A stretch of DNA of 52,718 nt, taken from Roseateles sp. GTDB lineage: Bacteria; Pseudomonadota; Gammaproteobacteria; Burkholderiales; Burkholderiaceae_C. The first letter of the stretch is position 1. The number at the start of each line of letters is the position of its first letter. The stretch is from positions 1 to 52,718 of the forward strand of contig JAFALK010000071.1 in NCBI GenBank assembly GCA_019234295.1, in the 5' to 3' direction. Of this stretch, positions 46,601 through 52,718 are shown piece after piece. The notes below the pieces were generated by a model. The model had not been told where the DNA came from, did no database searches, and worked only from the letters and a program-made list of their open reading frames with translations. The position numbers were made by a program, and so were the translations under genes.

Positions 46601-47800
46601 TCAGCGCTTGTTGCGGATCGGCAGGTTCATCTCTTCCGGCTTGATCTCGCGTACCAGCTCCGGCACGCCCCAGGGGAAGGCCGGGTCGTTCTTGATGCGG
46701 AAGTGGTACATGGACTGCAGGGCCTGGTGGTCCTCGGCGCGGAAAGTCATCTTGCCCTTGGGGGTCTCGAAGCTCATGCCTTCCATGGCCTTGATCAGCT
46801 TGTTGGCGCTGGTCTCGCCGCTGGTCTTCTTGAGCGCCTCGACGATGGCGATGGCGGCGGTCATGCCGCCGGCCGTGAAGAAGTCGGGTGGGGTCTTGAA
46901 CTGCTTGTAATGGTTGGCCACCAGCCACTCATTGACCGGGTTCTTGGGAATGCCGAAGTAGTAGTAGGTGGCGCCCTCCATGCCGGGGAACTGCTTGTAG
47001 GACACCATGGCGGGCAAGATATTGCCGCCGCTGCCCACGCGGATGCCGTAGCGCTTGTCCAGATCCATGGCTGCCAGTGCGTTGTAGGGCGCGGTGCCGC
47101 CGGCCCAAACGACGGCGATGAACTTCGGTCCCTTCCTGTCCTTGAGCGCCTCGATGCAGCGCAGGATGCCGGCGGTGAAGTCGGTCGTGGCCGGGGGCAG
47201 GTATTCCTCGTGAACGATATGGGTCTTCTTGAGTTGCTCCTTGAAGGCCTTGATGCCTTCGCGCCCGAAGGCGTAGTCCTGCGCCAGAGTGGCGATGGAG
47301 ACGCCGTCGGCGTCGGCTGCCATGGCGTTGGCGATGGCGTCCTGCGAGGAACTGCGGCCAGTGCGGAAGATGTACTTGTTCCACTTCTCGCCAGTGATGG
47401 CGTCGGCCACTGCGGGCTCCACGAGCAGAATCTTCTTGTACTCCTCGGCCACGGGCAGCATGGCCAGGGCCACGCCGGAACTCGTGGGACCGACGGCGAG
47501 ATCGGCCTTGTCGTCGCCGTAGGCCGTGGCCAGTAGATTCTTACCCACGTCGGGCTTGCCCTGGTCGTCCTTCTCGATGACGACGATCTTTTTGCCGGCG
47601 ACCATCATGGTGCCTTGGGTGGCGTAGTCCAGGCCCATCATCAGGCCCAGGTGCGTCTGCTTGCCGTAGGCCTCCAGTGCGCCGGTCTTGCTGTAGACGT
47701 GGGCGATGCGAATTTCCTTGTCGGCGGCGAAGCCCGGCGCGCAGAGCAGGGCGGTGGCGGTGGCCAGCAGGGCGCGGCGGCCCAGGTTGGCGAGGGTCAT
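46601..47800 (-). CDS. livK: Periplasmic substrate-binding protein LivK (Liv family)
   Basis: A 399-residue type I periplasmic binding protein. Signal peptide is LLATATALLCAPGFAADKE with cleavage likely after AFA-like GFA. The fold landmarks are IRIAHVYSKTGALEAYGKQT, TSSGVALAMLPVAEEYKKI and TLAQDYAFGREGIKAFKEQL. ATG 47800 has GGAGA five bases upstream. It is the first gene of the livK-G-F-H-M-hydrolase operon and is preceded by a perfect sigma-54 promoter. It captures the unknown substrate in the periplasm. Confidence 0.95.
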   Translation of the reverse strand: MTLANLGRRALLATATALLCAPGFAADKEIRIAHVYSKTGALEAYGKQTHLGLMMGLDYATQGTMMVAGKKIVVIEKDDQGKPDVGKNLLATAYGDDKADLAVGPTSSGVALAMLPVAEEYKKILLVEPAVADAITGEKWNKYIFRTGRSSSQDAIANAMAADADGVSIATLAQDYAFGREGIKAFKEQLKKTHIVHEEYLPPATTDFTAGILRCIEALKDRKGPKFIAVVWAGGTAPYNALAAMDLDKRYGIRVGSGGNILPAMVSYKQFPGMEGATYYYFGIPKNPVNEWLVANHYKQFKTPPDFFTAGGMTAAIAIVEALKKTSGETSANKLIKAMEGMSFETPKGKMTFRAEDHQALQSMYHFRIKNDPAFPWGVPELVREIKPEEMNLPIRNKR

Positions 47801-47829
47801 GGTTGTCTCCACTGATTTTTCGTATCCGA

Positions 47830-47845
47830 TGCAAGCCGTGTGCCA
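47830..47845 (-). promoter_or_regulatory. Sigma-54 (-24/-12) promoter of the liv operon
   Basis: On the minus strand the sequence is TGGCAC-ACGGC-TTGCA, identical to the sigma-54 consensus TGGCAC-N5-TTGCA. Transcription would start about 12 bases downstream, near 47818, some 20 bases before the livK start. The adjacent upstream gene encodes a sigma-54 activator. Confidence 0.93.
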
Positions 47846-47894
47846 GAGCGGCGAAGACCTGTTTTCATTCCAAAATGGCCGCGGAACACCGCTT

Positions 47895-47940
47895 GATGTC
47901 AGAAGTTCAGGCATCGCGTTGGATCCGTATGCCTGACATC
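47895..47940. promoter_or_regulatory. Nested inverted repeats, candidate activator binding site
   Basis: GATGTCAG (47895-47902) and CTGACATC (47933-47940) are perfect inverted arms; inside them CAGGCAT (47908-47914) and ATGCCTG (47929-47935) form a second pair. The centre lies about 73 bases upstream of the -24 element, a normal place for a sigma-54 activator site. It also follows the activator stop by 11 bases, so an RNA hairpin role is possible. Confidence 0.5.
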
Positions 47941-47951
47941 CAAACGATCTC

Positions 47952-49496
47952 TCAGAGCGCGTAGGCGGCCAGCTTGTCGTAGAGTGCCGCTCGCGAGATG
48001 TGCAGCAGCCGGGCGGCGGCCAGCTTGTTGCCCTGGGTGTAGGCCAGAGCCGCGCTGATGGCCTCGCGCTCCAGGCTCGCGATCTGATCGGGCAGGGGGC
48101 GCAGGGGCAGTGGCTCCTGCGCGGGGATGGACTCGGTGCTCACGCAGGCCGGGGGCTCGGGGGCATCCGGGAGAAGCCCCGCGAAATGCTCGGCCCGCAG
48201 GTGCAGATCGTCGCTCATCATGCTCGCCTGCTCCAGCACGTTGCGCAGCTCGCGTGTGTTGCCGGGCCAGGGCTGGCGGGCGAGCAGTTCCAGCGCGTCG
48301 GGGGCTAGCGTGCGCACGGCCATACCGCTGCGCCGGGCAATGTCCTCGCCCAGTGTGTCGGCCAGCGCCTCGATGTCGCCGGGGCGCTCGCGCAGCGGCG
48401 GCAGGCGGATGGGCAGGACGTTGAGCCGGTAATAAAGGTCGGAGCGGAACTCGCCGCGGGCCATCATGGCGGTCAGGTCGCGGCTGGTGGCGGCGATCAC
48501 GCGAACGTCCACGCGCCGGACCTTGTTGGAGCCCAGCGGCTCGAACTCCTGCTCCTGCAGCACGCGCAGCAGCTTGCTCTGCAGGGGCAGGGGCATGTCG
48601 CCGATCTCGTCGAGGAAGAGCGTGCCGCCATCGGCGATGGCGAACTTGCCCTCGCGGCCCTTGCGGTCGGCACCGGTGTAGGCGCCGGGTGCCACGCCGA
48701 AGAGCTCGGCCTCCAGCAAGGTATCGGGAATGGCGGCGATGTTGATGCCGACCAGGGCCTTGGCAGCACGCGGCGAGGCCGCGTGGATGGCATGGGCCAG
48801 CAACTCCTTACCTGTGCCGGTCTCGCCGAGCAGCAGCACCGTTGAATGTGCGGCGGCAACGCGGCGGGCTTGGCGCTTGACTTCGAGGGCCTGCGGGCTG
48901 GTGCCGATGAAGCTGGCGATCTGATACTTGGGGCGACGCTGCTCGGCCAGCTGGCGATGCGCCTCTTCCAGCTGTGCCTGCAATTGGGCGAACTTGCTGA
49001 TCAGCGGCTGCATCATGGCGCCGGCATCGTTGAGCAGCACGATGCCCAGGGCGCCGGTGACGCGGCCGGCATCGTCGCGCAGCGGCAGTCGGCTGACGAC
49101 GAAGGTGCCCGCGCGGTTGGTCAGCAGGTCGACAAGGATGGGACGGCCGGTCTCGATGACCTGGTTCATCATTGTGTTGGGCACGACTTCCTCGACGCGC
49201 CGGCCGACGAACTCGGTCTCATCGGCAAAGCCCAGGTCGGGCAGAAAACGCTTGTAGCCTTCGCTGATCCAGACGATGCGATGGTCGCGGTCGACGAGCA
49301 TCATGCCCTGCGCAGCATCGGCCATCAGCTCAAACATCGATTGCGCCGCCAGGCGCATCACGCCCTCGGCATCGGCAGGCAGTTCGAGCGGCTTTTGGAT
49401 CATGCGGGCGAACCCAGATTCCTTGAATATCGGGCTTGCCATTATGGGCGCGTTGCCGGGCTCGGCCCAGGCAAGTCGGGAGGCGGTGTCACGCAT
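47952..49496 (-). CDS. PAS-type sigma-54-dependent transcriptional activator
   Basis: A 514-residue activator. A PAS sensor (about 50-160, [20 protein letters not shown]) and coiled linker precede the AAA+ domain: Walker A GETGTGKE (224-231), the sigma-54 contact loop GAYTGA (271-276, Tyr in place of the usual Phe, a known tolerated variant), Walker B LFLDEIGD, and the arginine-finger region [20 protein letters not shown]. The C-terminus is a Fis-type helix-turn-helix ([20 protein letters not shown]). There is no receiver domain, so it likely senses a small molecule through PAS. The ATG has GGAG seven bases upstream and overlaps the hydrolase by eight bases. Confidence 0.95.
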   Translation of the reverse strand: MRDTASRLAWAEPGNAPIMASPIFKESGFARMIQKPLELPADAEGVMRLAAQSMFELMADAAQGMMLVDRDHRIVWISEGYKRFLPDLGFADETEFVGRRVEEVVPNTMMNQVIETGRPILVDLLTNRAGTFVVSRLPLRDDAGRVTGALGIVLLNDAGAMMQPLISKFAQLQAQLEEAHRQLAEQRRPKYQIASFIGTSPQALEVKRQARRVAAAHSTVLLLGETGTGKELLAHAIHAASPRAAKALVGINIAAIPDTLLEAELFGVAPGAYTGADRKGREGKFAIADGGTLFLDEIGDMPLPLQSKLLRVLQEQEFEPLGSNKVRRVDVRVIAATSRDLTAMMARGEFRSDLYYRLNVLPIRLPPLRERPGDIEALADTLGEDIARRSGMAVRTLAPDALELLARQPWPGNTRELRNVLEQASMMSDDLHLRAEHFAGLLPDAPEPPACVSTESIPAQEPLPLRPLPDQIASLEREAISAALAYTQGNKLAAARLLHISRAALYDKLAAYAL

Positions 49497-50346
49497 GGCA
49501 ACGCTCCAGGAATTCGAGGATGGCGCGGCGGGCGAGGGGTTCGTCCAGCATGGGCGCGTGGCCGCGCCCGGGCACCTCGATGGCCGCCAGGCTCGGCCTG
49601 CGTTTGACCATGGCGGCCAGTGTGGCGGGCGCGAGGATGTCGGAGAGCGCGCCGCGCACGGCCAGGCTTGGCATGGCGCCGATCATGTCGAATAGCGGCC
49701 ACAGATTGGGCGTGGCGCTGCCGCTGGCCATGCCCATGGCGATGGCCGGGTCGTAGTCGAGCAGCACCTGACCGTTCTCGACGACGCAGGTGTTGGCGAC
49801 CATGGCCAGCCAGTCGGCGCGGCCGTAGTCGGGGAAGGCCAGGCCATTGATGGCGGCGATGCGGTCCACGGCCTCGTCCACGCTGCAAGGTTCGTGCTGC
49901 TTGCCGACGTAGCCGGCGATGCGGGCCACGCCGCTCGGATCGAGCTCGGGCCCCACATCGTTGAGCACGATGGCCTGCACGCGCTCGGGGCGGGTGGCCG
50001 CCAGGATCATGGCCATCAGTCCGCCGAGTGAAGTGCCGACGATGCTGGCCTTGGCGACGCCGAGATGATCCAGCAGCGTCAGCATGTCGGCGCAATAGCG
50101 GTCGGGGCGATAGCGCCCAGGGTCCGCGTCGCGCGCCGAGCGGCCCCGGCCGCGCAGGTCGGGGCAGATCACGCGGCAGCGTGGCGCCAGGGCTTCGGCC
50201 AGCGATGAGAAGTCCTTGCTGTTGCGGGTCAGTCCGGGCAGGCACAGAACGATCGGCGCATCCGGCGTAGGCCCGGGGTAGTCCCGGGCGTACAGGCGCA
50301 GGCCGTCGTCGCTGGCATAGAAGCGATCAAGAAAAAAGCAGGTCAC
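49489..50346 (-). CDS. Alpha/beta hydrolase (coupled to the sigma-54 activator)
   Basis: A 285-residue alpha/beta hydrolase with the nucleophile elbow GTSLGG (104-109, Ser 106), the oxyanion segment LCLPGLTRN, PDLRGRGRS after strand 4, and a catalytic His in PGRGHAPML. The segment IVLNDVGPELDPSGVARIAG closely parallels the hydrolase at 42208-43056, so the two are paralogues. The start is a GTG at 50346 with GGAG ten bases upstream. It is between the TonB receptor and the activator on the same strand, which suggests it acts on the imported substrate. No signal peptide, so cytoplasmic. Confidence 0.93.
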   Translation of the reverse strand: MTCFFLDRFYASDDGLRLYARDYPGPTPDAPIVLCLPGLTRNSKDFSSLAEALAPRCRVICPDLRGRGRSARDADPGRYRPDRYCADMLTLLDHLGVAKASIVGTSLGGLMAMILAATRPERVQAIVLNDVGPELDPSGVARIAGYVGKQHEPCSVDEAVDRIAAINGLAFPDYGRADWLAMVANTCVVENGQVLLDYDPAIAMGMASGSATPNLWPLFDMIGAMPSLAVRGALSDILAPATLAAMVKRRPSLAAIEVPGRGHAPMLDEPLARRAILEFLERCHA

Positions 50347-50366
50347 GCGCGGGGTACTCCATGCGG

Positions 50367-50395
50367 GCCGGGCGGTCGCCAGAGGACCGCCCGGC
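50367..50395 (-). other. Strong hairpin between receptor and hydrolase genes
   Basis: GCCGGGCGGTC (50367-50377) and GACCGCCCGGC (50385-50395) form a perfect 11-base stem with a 7-base loop, 10 bases after the receptor stop. There is no T tract, so it may protect the receptor mRNA end or reduce downstream expression instead of acting as a full terminator. Confidence 0.6.
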
Positions 50396-50404
50396 TCCGG
50401 GGCC

Positions 50405-52630
50405 TCAGAACTTGTAGGTCACGCTGCCCGAGTAGGTGCGCGGCGGGCCGTAGTAGGCGTCCAGAATGTGCAGCGAGGGGATGTTGTAGCCGTCCGTGCG
50501 GTAGTGCTTGTCGAAGAGGTTGTTGCCTTGCAGCGAGAAGCTCCAATGGCGGTCGAGCTCCCAGATCATGCCGGCGCTGTACAGCGTGTAGGCTTGCTGC
50601 GCGATGTCGGGACTCAGGTCGGTGGTCGGGTAGACCTTGCTGCGGTAGCTCGCGCTGACGCGCGAGCGCAGCGTGCCGCCCCAGGCCACGGCCGTGCGCG
50701 CCTCGATGTTCAACCCCGCGGTGAAGTTCGGCGTGTTGGTGAAGAATTTCGAAGAAGCGACGTTCACCCCGCGGTCCATGTACTCTAGGTAGTAGGCGTC
50801 CATGTAGGCGAGGTTGCCGCTGATGGTCCAGACCCGGTCTGGCCGGAAGGCGAACTCCGTCTCAGCGCCGTTCACGCGGGCGCTGCCGGCGTTGGTGAAG
50901 TCGCCGAAGAAGCCCTGCTGGCCGTTGGCCATGGTGTAGGAGCTGAAGACCGACAGCTGCACGTTGCGGTATTTGTTAGTGAACAGCGCCGAGTTCATCT
51001 CGAAGCGGCCGCCGTCGGAGCTCAGCTTCGTGCCGAACTCCAGGGAGTCGAGCACCTCGTCGTTGAAGGGCTTGCTCGAGTCGGGCACGGCTGCGGTGTT
51101 GGCGCGGATGTTGTAGCCGCCGGACTTGAAGCCGCGGGAGGCCGTGGCGTAGAGGTTGACGTTCTCGTCGAGCTTGTAGTCCAGACCCAGCTTGGGCGCT
51201 GTGTTGGAGACCTTGCGGGTCTTGTCGAAATTGGCGCTGACGCCCGTCACCGTGGTGAACTGGTCGTTGCTGTAGCTCTGGTTCAGCACGATGGCGTGCT
51301 TGTCTTCCTGCGTGTAGCGCAGACCGGCGCTCAGGCCCAGGCGGCTGTTGAGCCTCCAGCTCCAGTCGCCGTAGACGGCCGTGCTCTTCGTGAAGACGTT
51401 GCCGTTGGTGTCACCGAACAGGAGGTTGAGGAAGTTGTTACGCACGCGACCGCCGGCCCGGCCGTCGAAGTAGTACAGGCCCATGACGCCGTTGCTGGCG
51501 TCGCTGTCGTAGGAGAACTGCAGCTCGTGCGTGCGCGAGCGGTCGTTGTAGTTGGCGAAGACGTCAGCGATCTTGTTGGGCAGGCCGTCGAAGTCGATGC
51601 CGGTGTTGGTGGTGGATTGGCGCTCCGCGGTGATGTACTTGGCAGCCCATGCCGAGTTGATGGCCCAGGTCGCGGTGAGCGAGTTGCCCTTGGCCGTCGT
51701 GTTGTTCTTGTTGGGCATGCCAGAGTTGATGTCGTAGCGACTGTCGTAGGGCGGCGTCTTGTTTGGATCGAACGCGTTCACGGCCAGGCGCTGGAATCCG
51801 CGCATGTTCGAGTTGTCGCGGGTTTCGTCGGCACTGACCTGCAGGGTGATGGGCAGGTTGCGAGGGTAGTAGCCAAGCGAGACGCGCCCGGCCTGGGTGT
51901 CCTGGTTGGACACGCCGCTGCCATTGGCGAGGTCCGTGCCGTAACCGTCGTGCTTGAGGCTGGCCACGGCGACGCGGCCGCGCAGTTCGCCGTCGGCGCT
52001 GGCCGCGTTCAGCGAGGCCTTTGCGTTGAGCTGCTGGTAGTCGCCCACTGTCAGCGTCATCGAGCCGCCGAACTTGTCGTCCAGCGGACGCGAGACATAC
52101 TTGATCGCTCCGCCAATGGTGTTCTTGCCGTACAGAGTGCCTTGCGGGCCGCGCAGCACCTCGATGCGCTGCACATCGTAGACGTCGAGCAGGGCGCCTT
52201 GCGGCCGGGCGATATAGACGTCGTCGAAATAGATGCCCACGCCCGGGTCCACGCCCCAAAGCGGATCAGCCTGGCCGACACCGCGGATAAAGGCCGTGAT
52301 GGTGGTGTTACTGCCGCGGGCGGCATAGATGCTGAGGTTGGGCACCTGGCCCTGCAGGTCGCCCAGGTTCTTGATGTCCTTGCTCTCCAGGGCTTCGGCC
52401 GAGAGCGCGGTCACGGCCACGGGCACATCCTTGAGCGTTTCCTCGCGGCGGCGCGCGGTGACGGTCACGGTTTCCAGCGTGTTGATCTCCGCGCCCGTCT
52501 CGTCGGTCTTCTTGGTGGCGGTGGCGGCCTCTTGGGCCTGCGCGGTAGCGACGAGTGCGAAGGCGGCGGCCAGGCCGAGGCTCAGTTGCGAGAGCCGGCC
52601 GGGACGGCGGTGCTTGGGCTTGCTTGTCAT
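50405..52630 (-). CDS. TonB-dependent outer-membrane receptor
   Basis: A 741-residue receptor. Signal peptide (LGLAAAFALVATAQAQEAA), a TonB-box-like segment LETVTVTARRREE (52-64), a plug domain with VPVAVTALSAEALESKDIKN, DPGVGIYFDDVYIARPQGAL and VLRGPQGTLYGKNTIGGAIK, then a 22-strand-type barrel with many aromatic-flanked strands, ending in the outer-membrane signature Phe (SGSVTYKF). It imports a ligand across the outer membrane with TonB energy. The plug resembles receptors for plant- or polymer-derived organics more than siderophore ones, but this is a loose impression. GGAGA lies five bases before the ATG, and a sigma-54 promoter lies upstream. Confidence 0.95.
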   Translation of the reverse strand: MTSKPKHRRPGRLSQLSLGLAAAFALVATAQAQEAATATKKTDETGAEINTLETVTVTARRREETLKDVPVAVTALSAEALESKDIKNLGDLQGQVPNLSIYAARGSNTTITAFIRGVGQADPLWGVDPGVGIYFDDVYIARPQGALLDVYDVQRIEVLRGPQGTLYGKNTIGGAIKYVSRPLDDKFGGSMTLTVGDYQQLNAKASLNAASADGELRGRVAVASLKHDGYGTDLANGSGVSNQDTQAGRVSLGYYPRNLPITLQVSADETRDNSNMRGFQRLAVNAFDPNKTPPYDSRYDINSGMPNKNNTTAKGNSLTATWAINSAWAAKYITAERQSTTNTGIDFDGLPNKIADVFANYNDRSRTHELQFSYDSDASNGVMGLYYFDGRAGGRVRNNFLNLLFGDTNGNVFTKSTAVYGDWSWRLNSRLGLSAGLRYTQEDKHAIVLNQSYSNDQFTTVTGVSANFDKTRKVSNTAPKLGLDYKLDENVNLYATASRGFKSGGYNIRANTAAVPDSSKPFNDEVLDSLEFGTKLSSDGGRFEMNSALFTNKYRNVQLSVFSSYTMANGQQGFFGDFTNAGSARVNGAETEFAFRPDRVWTISGNLAYMDAYYLEYMDRGVNVASSKFFTNTPNFTAGLNIEARTAVAWGGTLRSRVSASYRSKVYPTTDLSPDIAQQAYTLYSAGMIWELDRHWSFSLQGNNLFDKHYRTDGYNIPSLHILDAYYGPPRTYSGSVTYKF

Positions 52631-52695
52631 GGTGTCTCCGTTGTTGAAATTCGAGTCCGAAGTTCTGGCGTCTGAAGCGCCATATGTCTTTCTTG

Positions 52696-52711
52696 CGCAA
52701 GTCCCGTGCCC
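52696..52711 (-). promoter_or_regulatory. Probable sigma-54 promoter of the TonB receptor operon
   Basis: On the minus strand the sequence is GGGCAC-GGGAC-TTGCG, matching TGGCAC-N5-TTGCA at nine of eleven positions and keeping the essential GG and GC at the right spacing. The start would be near 52684, about 54 bases before the receptor ATG. It would also transcribe the hydrolase and the activator, giving autoactivation. Confidence 0.8.
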
Positions 52712-52718
52712 GCACGCG

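Noticed and set aside
51296..52675. Plus-strand 459-codon frame opposite the TonB receptor
   Set aside because: Antisense shadow of the receptor with Val/Gly/Ala-biased composition; it also crosses the receptor start and leader.
1..52718. tRNA, rRNA, CRISPR, insertion sequence or prophage elements
   Set aside because: I looked for transposase motifs, regularly spaced repeats and tRNA-like arms and found none. Gene content and base composition are uniform except in the short intergenic regions described.

Overview
The window comes from a high-GC proteobacterium, most likely a betaproteobacterium of the order Burkholderiales. This placement is inferred from GC-rich coding, dense ATGA/TGATG-coupled operons, a Lys/Ala/Pro-rich histone-like protein with a conserved C-terminal segment, and a Sia signalling module; no rRNA or other marker gene is present.

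About 1-32.4 kb is a nearly complete flagellar locus of the lateral (Laf / Flag-2) type. From left to right it holds: the 3' end of a LafA-type flagellin and its terminator; an unknown 277-codon gene; a minus-strand export/switch operon fliM-fliN-fliP-fliQ-fliR-flhB-flhA with no fliO; an 800-bp leader region; a plus-strand run fliE-F-G-H-I-J; fliD-S-T-K-L-fliA-motA-motB, which is the lafB-C-X-E-F-S-T-U order; flgM-flgN and a free-standing glucosaminidase; flgA on the minus strand; flgB-C-D-E-F-G-H-I-J-K-L; and an unknown 348-aa gene where LafW lies in Flag-2 loci. The sigma-54 activator LafK, normally between lfiM and lfiE, is missing. Its place holds a class I (GEMM-I) cyclic-di-GMP riboswitch at 7893-7987, followed by hairpins, a Shine-Dalgarno hairpin with an eight-codon reading frame, and an intrinsic terminator, all ahead of fliE.

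About 32.4-41 kb is a signalling block. A decayed chemoreceptor is followed by a minus-strand operon siaA-siaB-siaC-siaD plus a GGDEF-EAL protein, then a small unknown gene and a second EAL-CBS-GGDEF protein. SiaA here carries a CBS-like input module that is recognisably shared with the EAL-CBS-GGDEF protein. One likely cyclase (SiaD) and two likely phosphodiesterases therefore lie beside a flagellar locus that carries a c-di-GMP sensor RNA. This suggests, but does not prove, local c-di-GMP control of lateral flagella.

About 41-42.2 kb is a sparse region with a possible small gene and a histone-like DNA-binding protein containing a 9-bp tandem repeat and preceded by a dyad. About 42.2-52.7 kb is an uptake/hydrolysis cluster on the minus strand: TonB-dependent receptor, alpha/beta hydrolase, PAS-type sigma-54 activator, Liv-family ABC transporter (livK-G-F-H-M) and a second, related hydrolase. 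A perfect -24/-12 promoter precedes livK and a near-perfect one precedes the receptor, so the activator very probably drives both operons. The substrate is unknown. No tRNA, rRNA, CRISPR, insertion sequence or prophage gene was seen.
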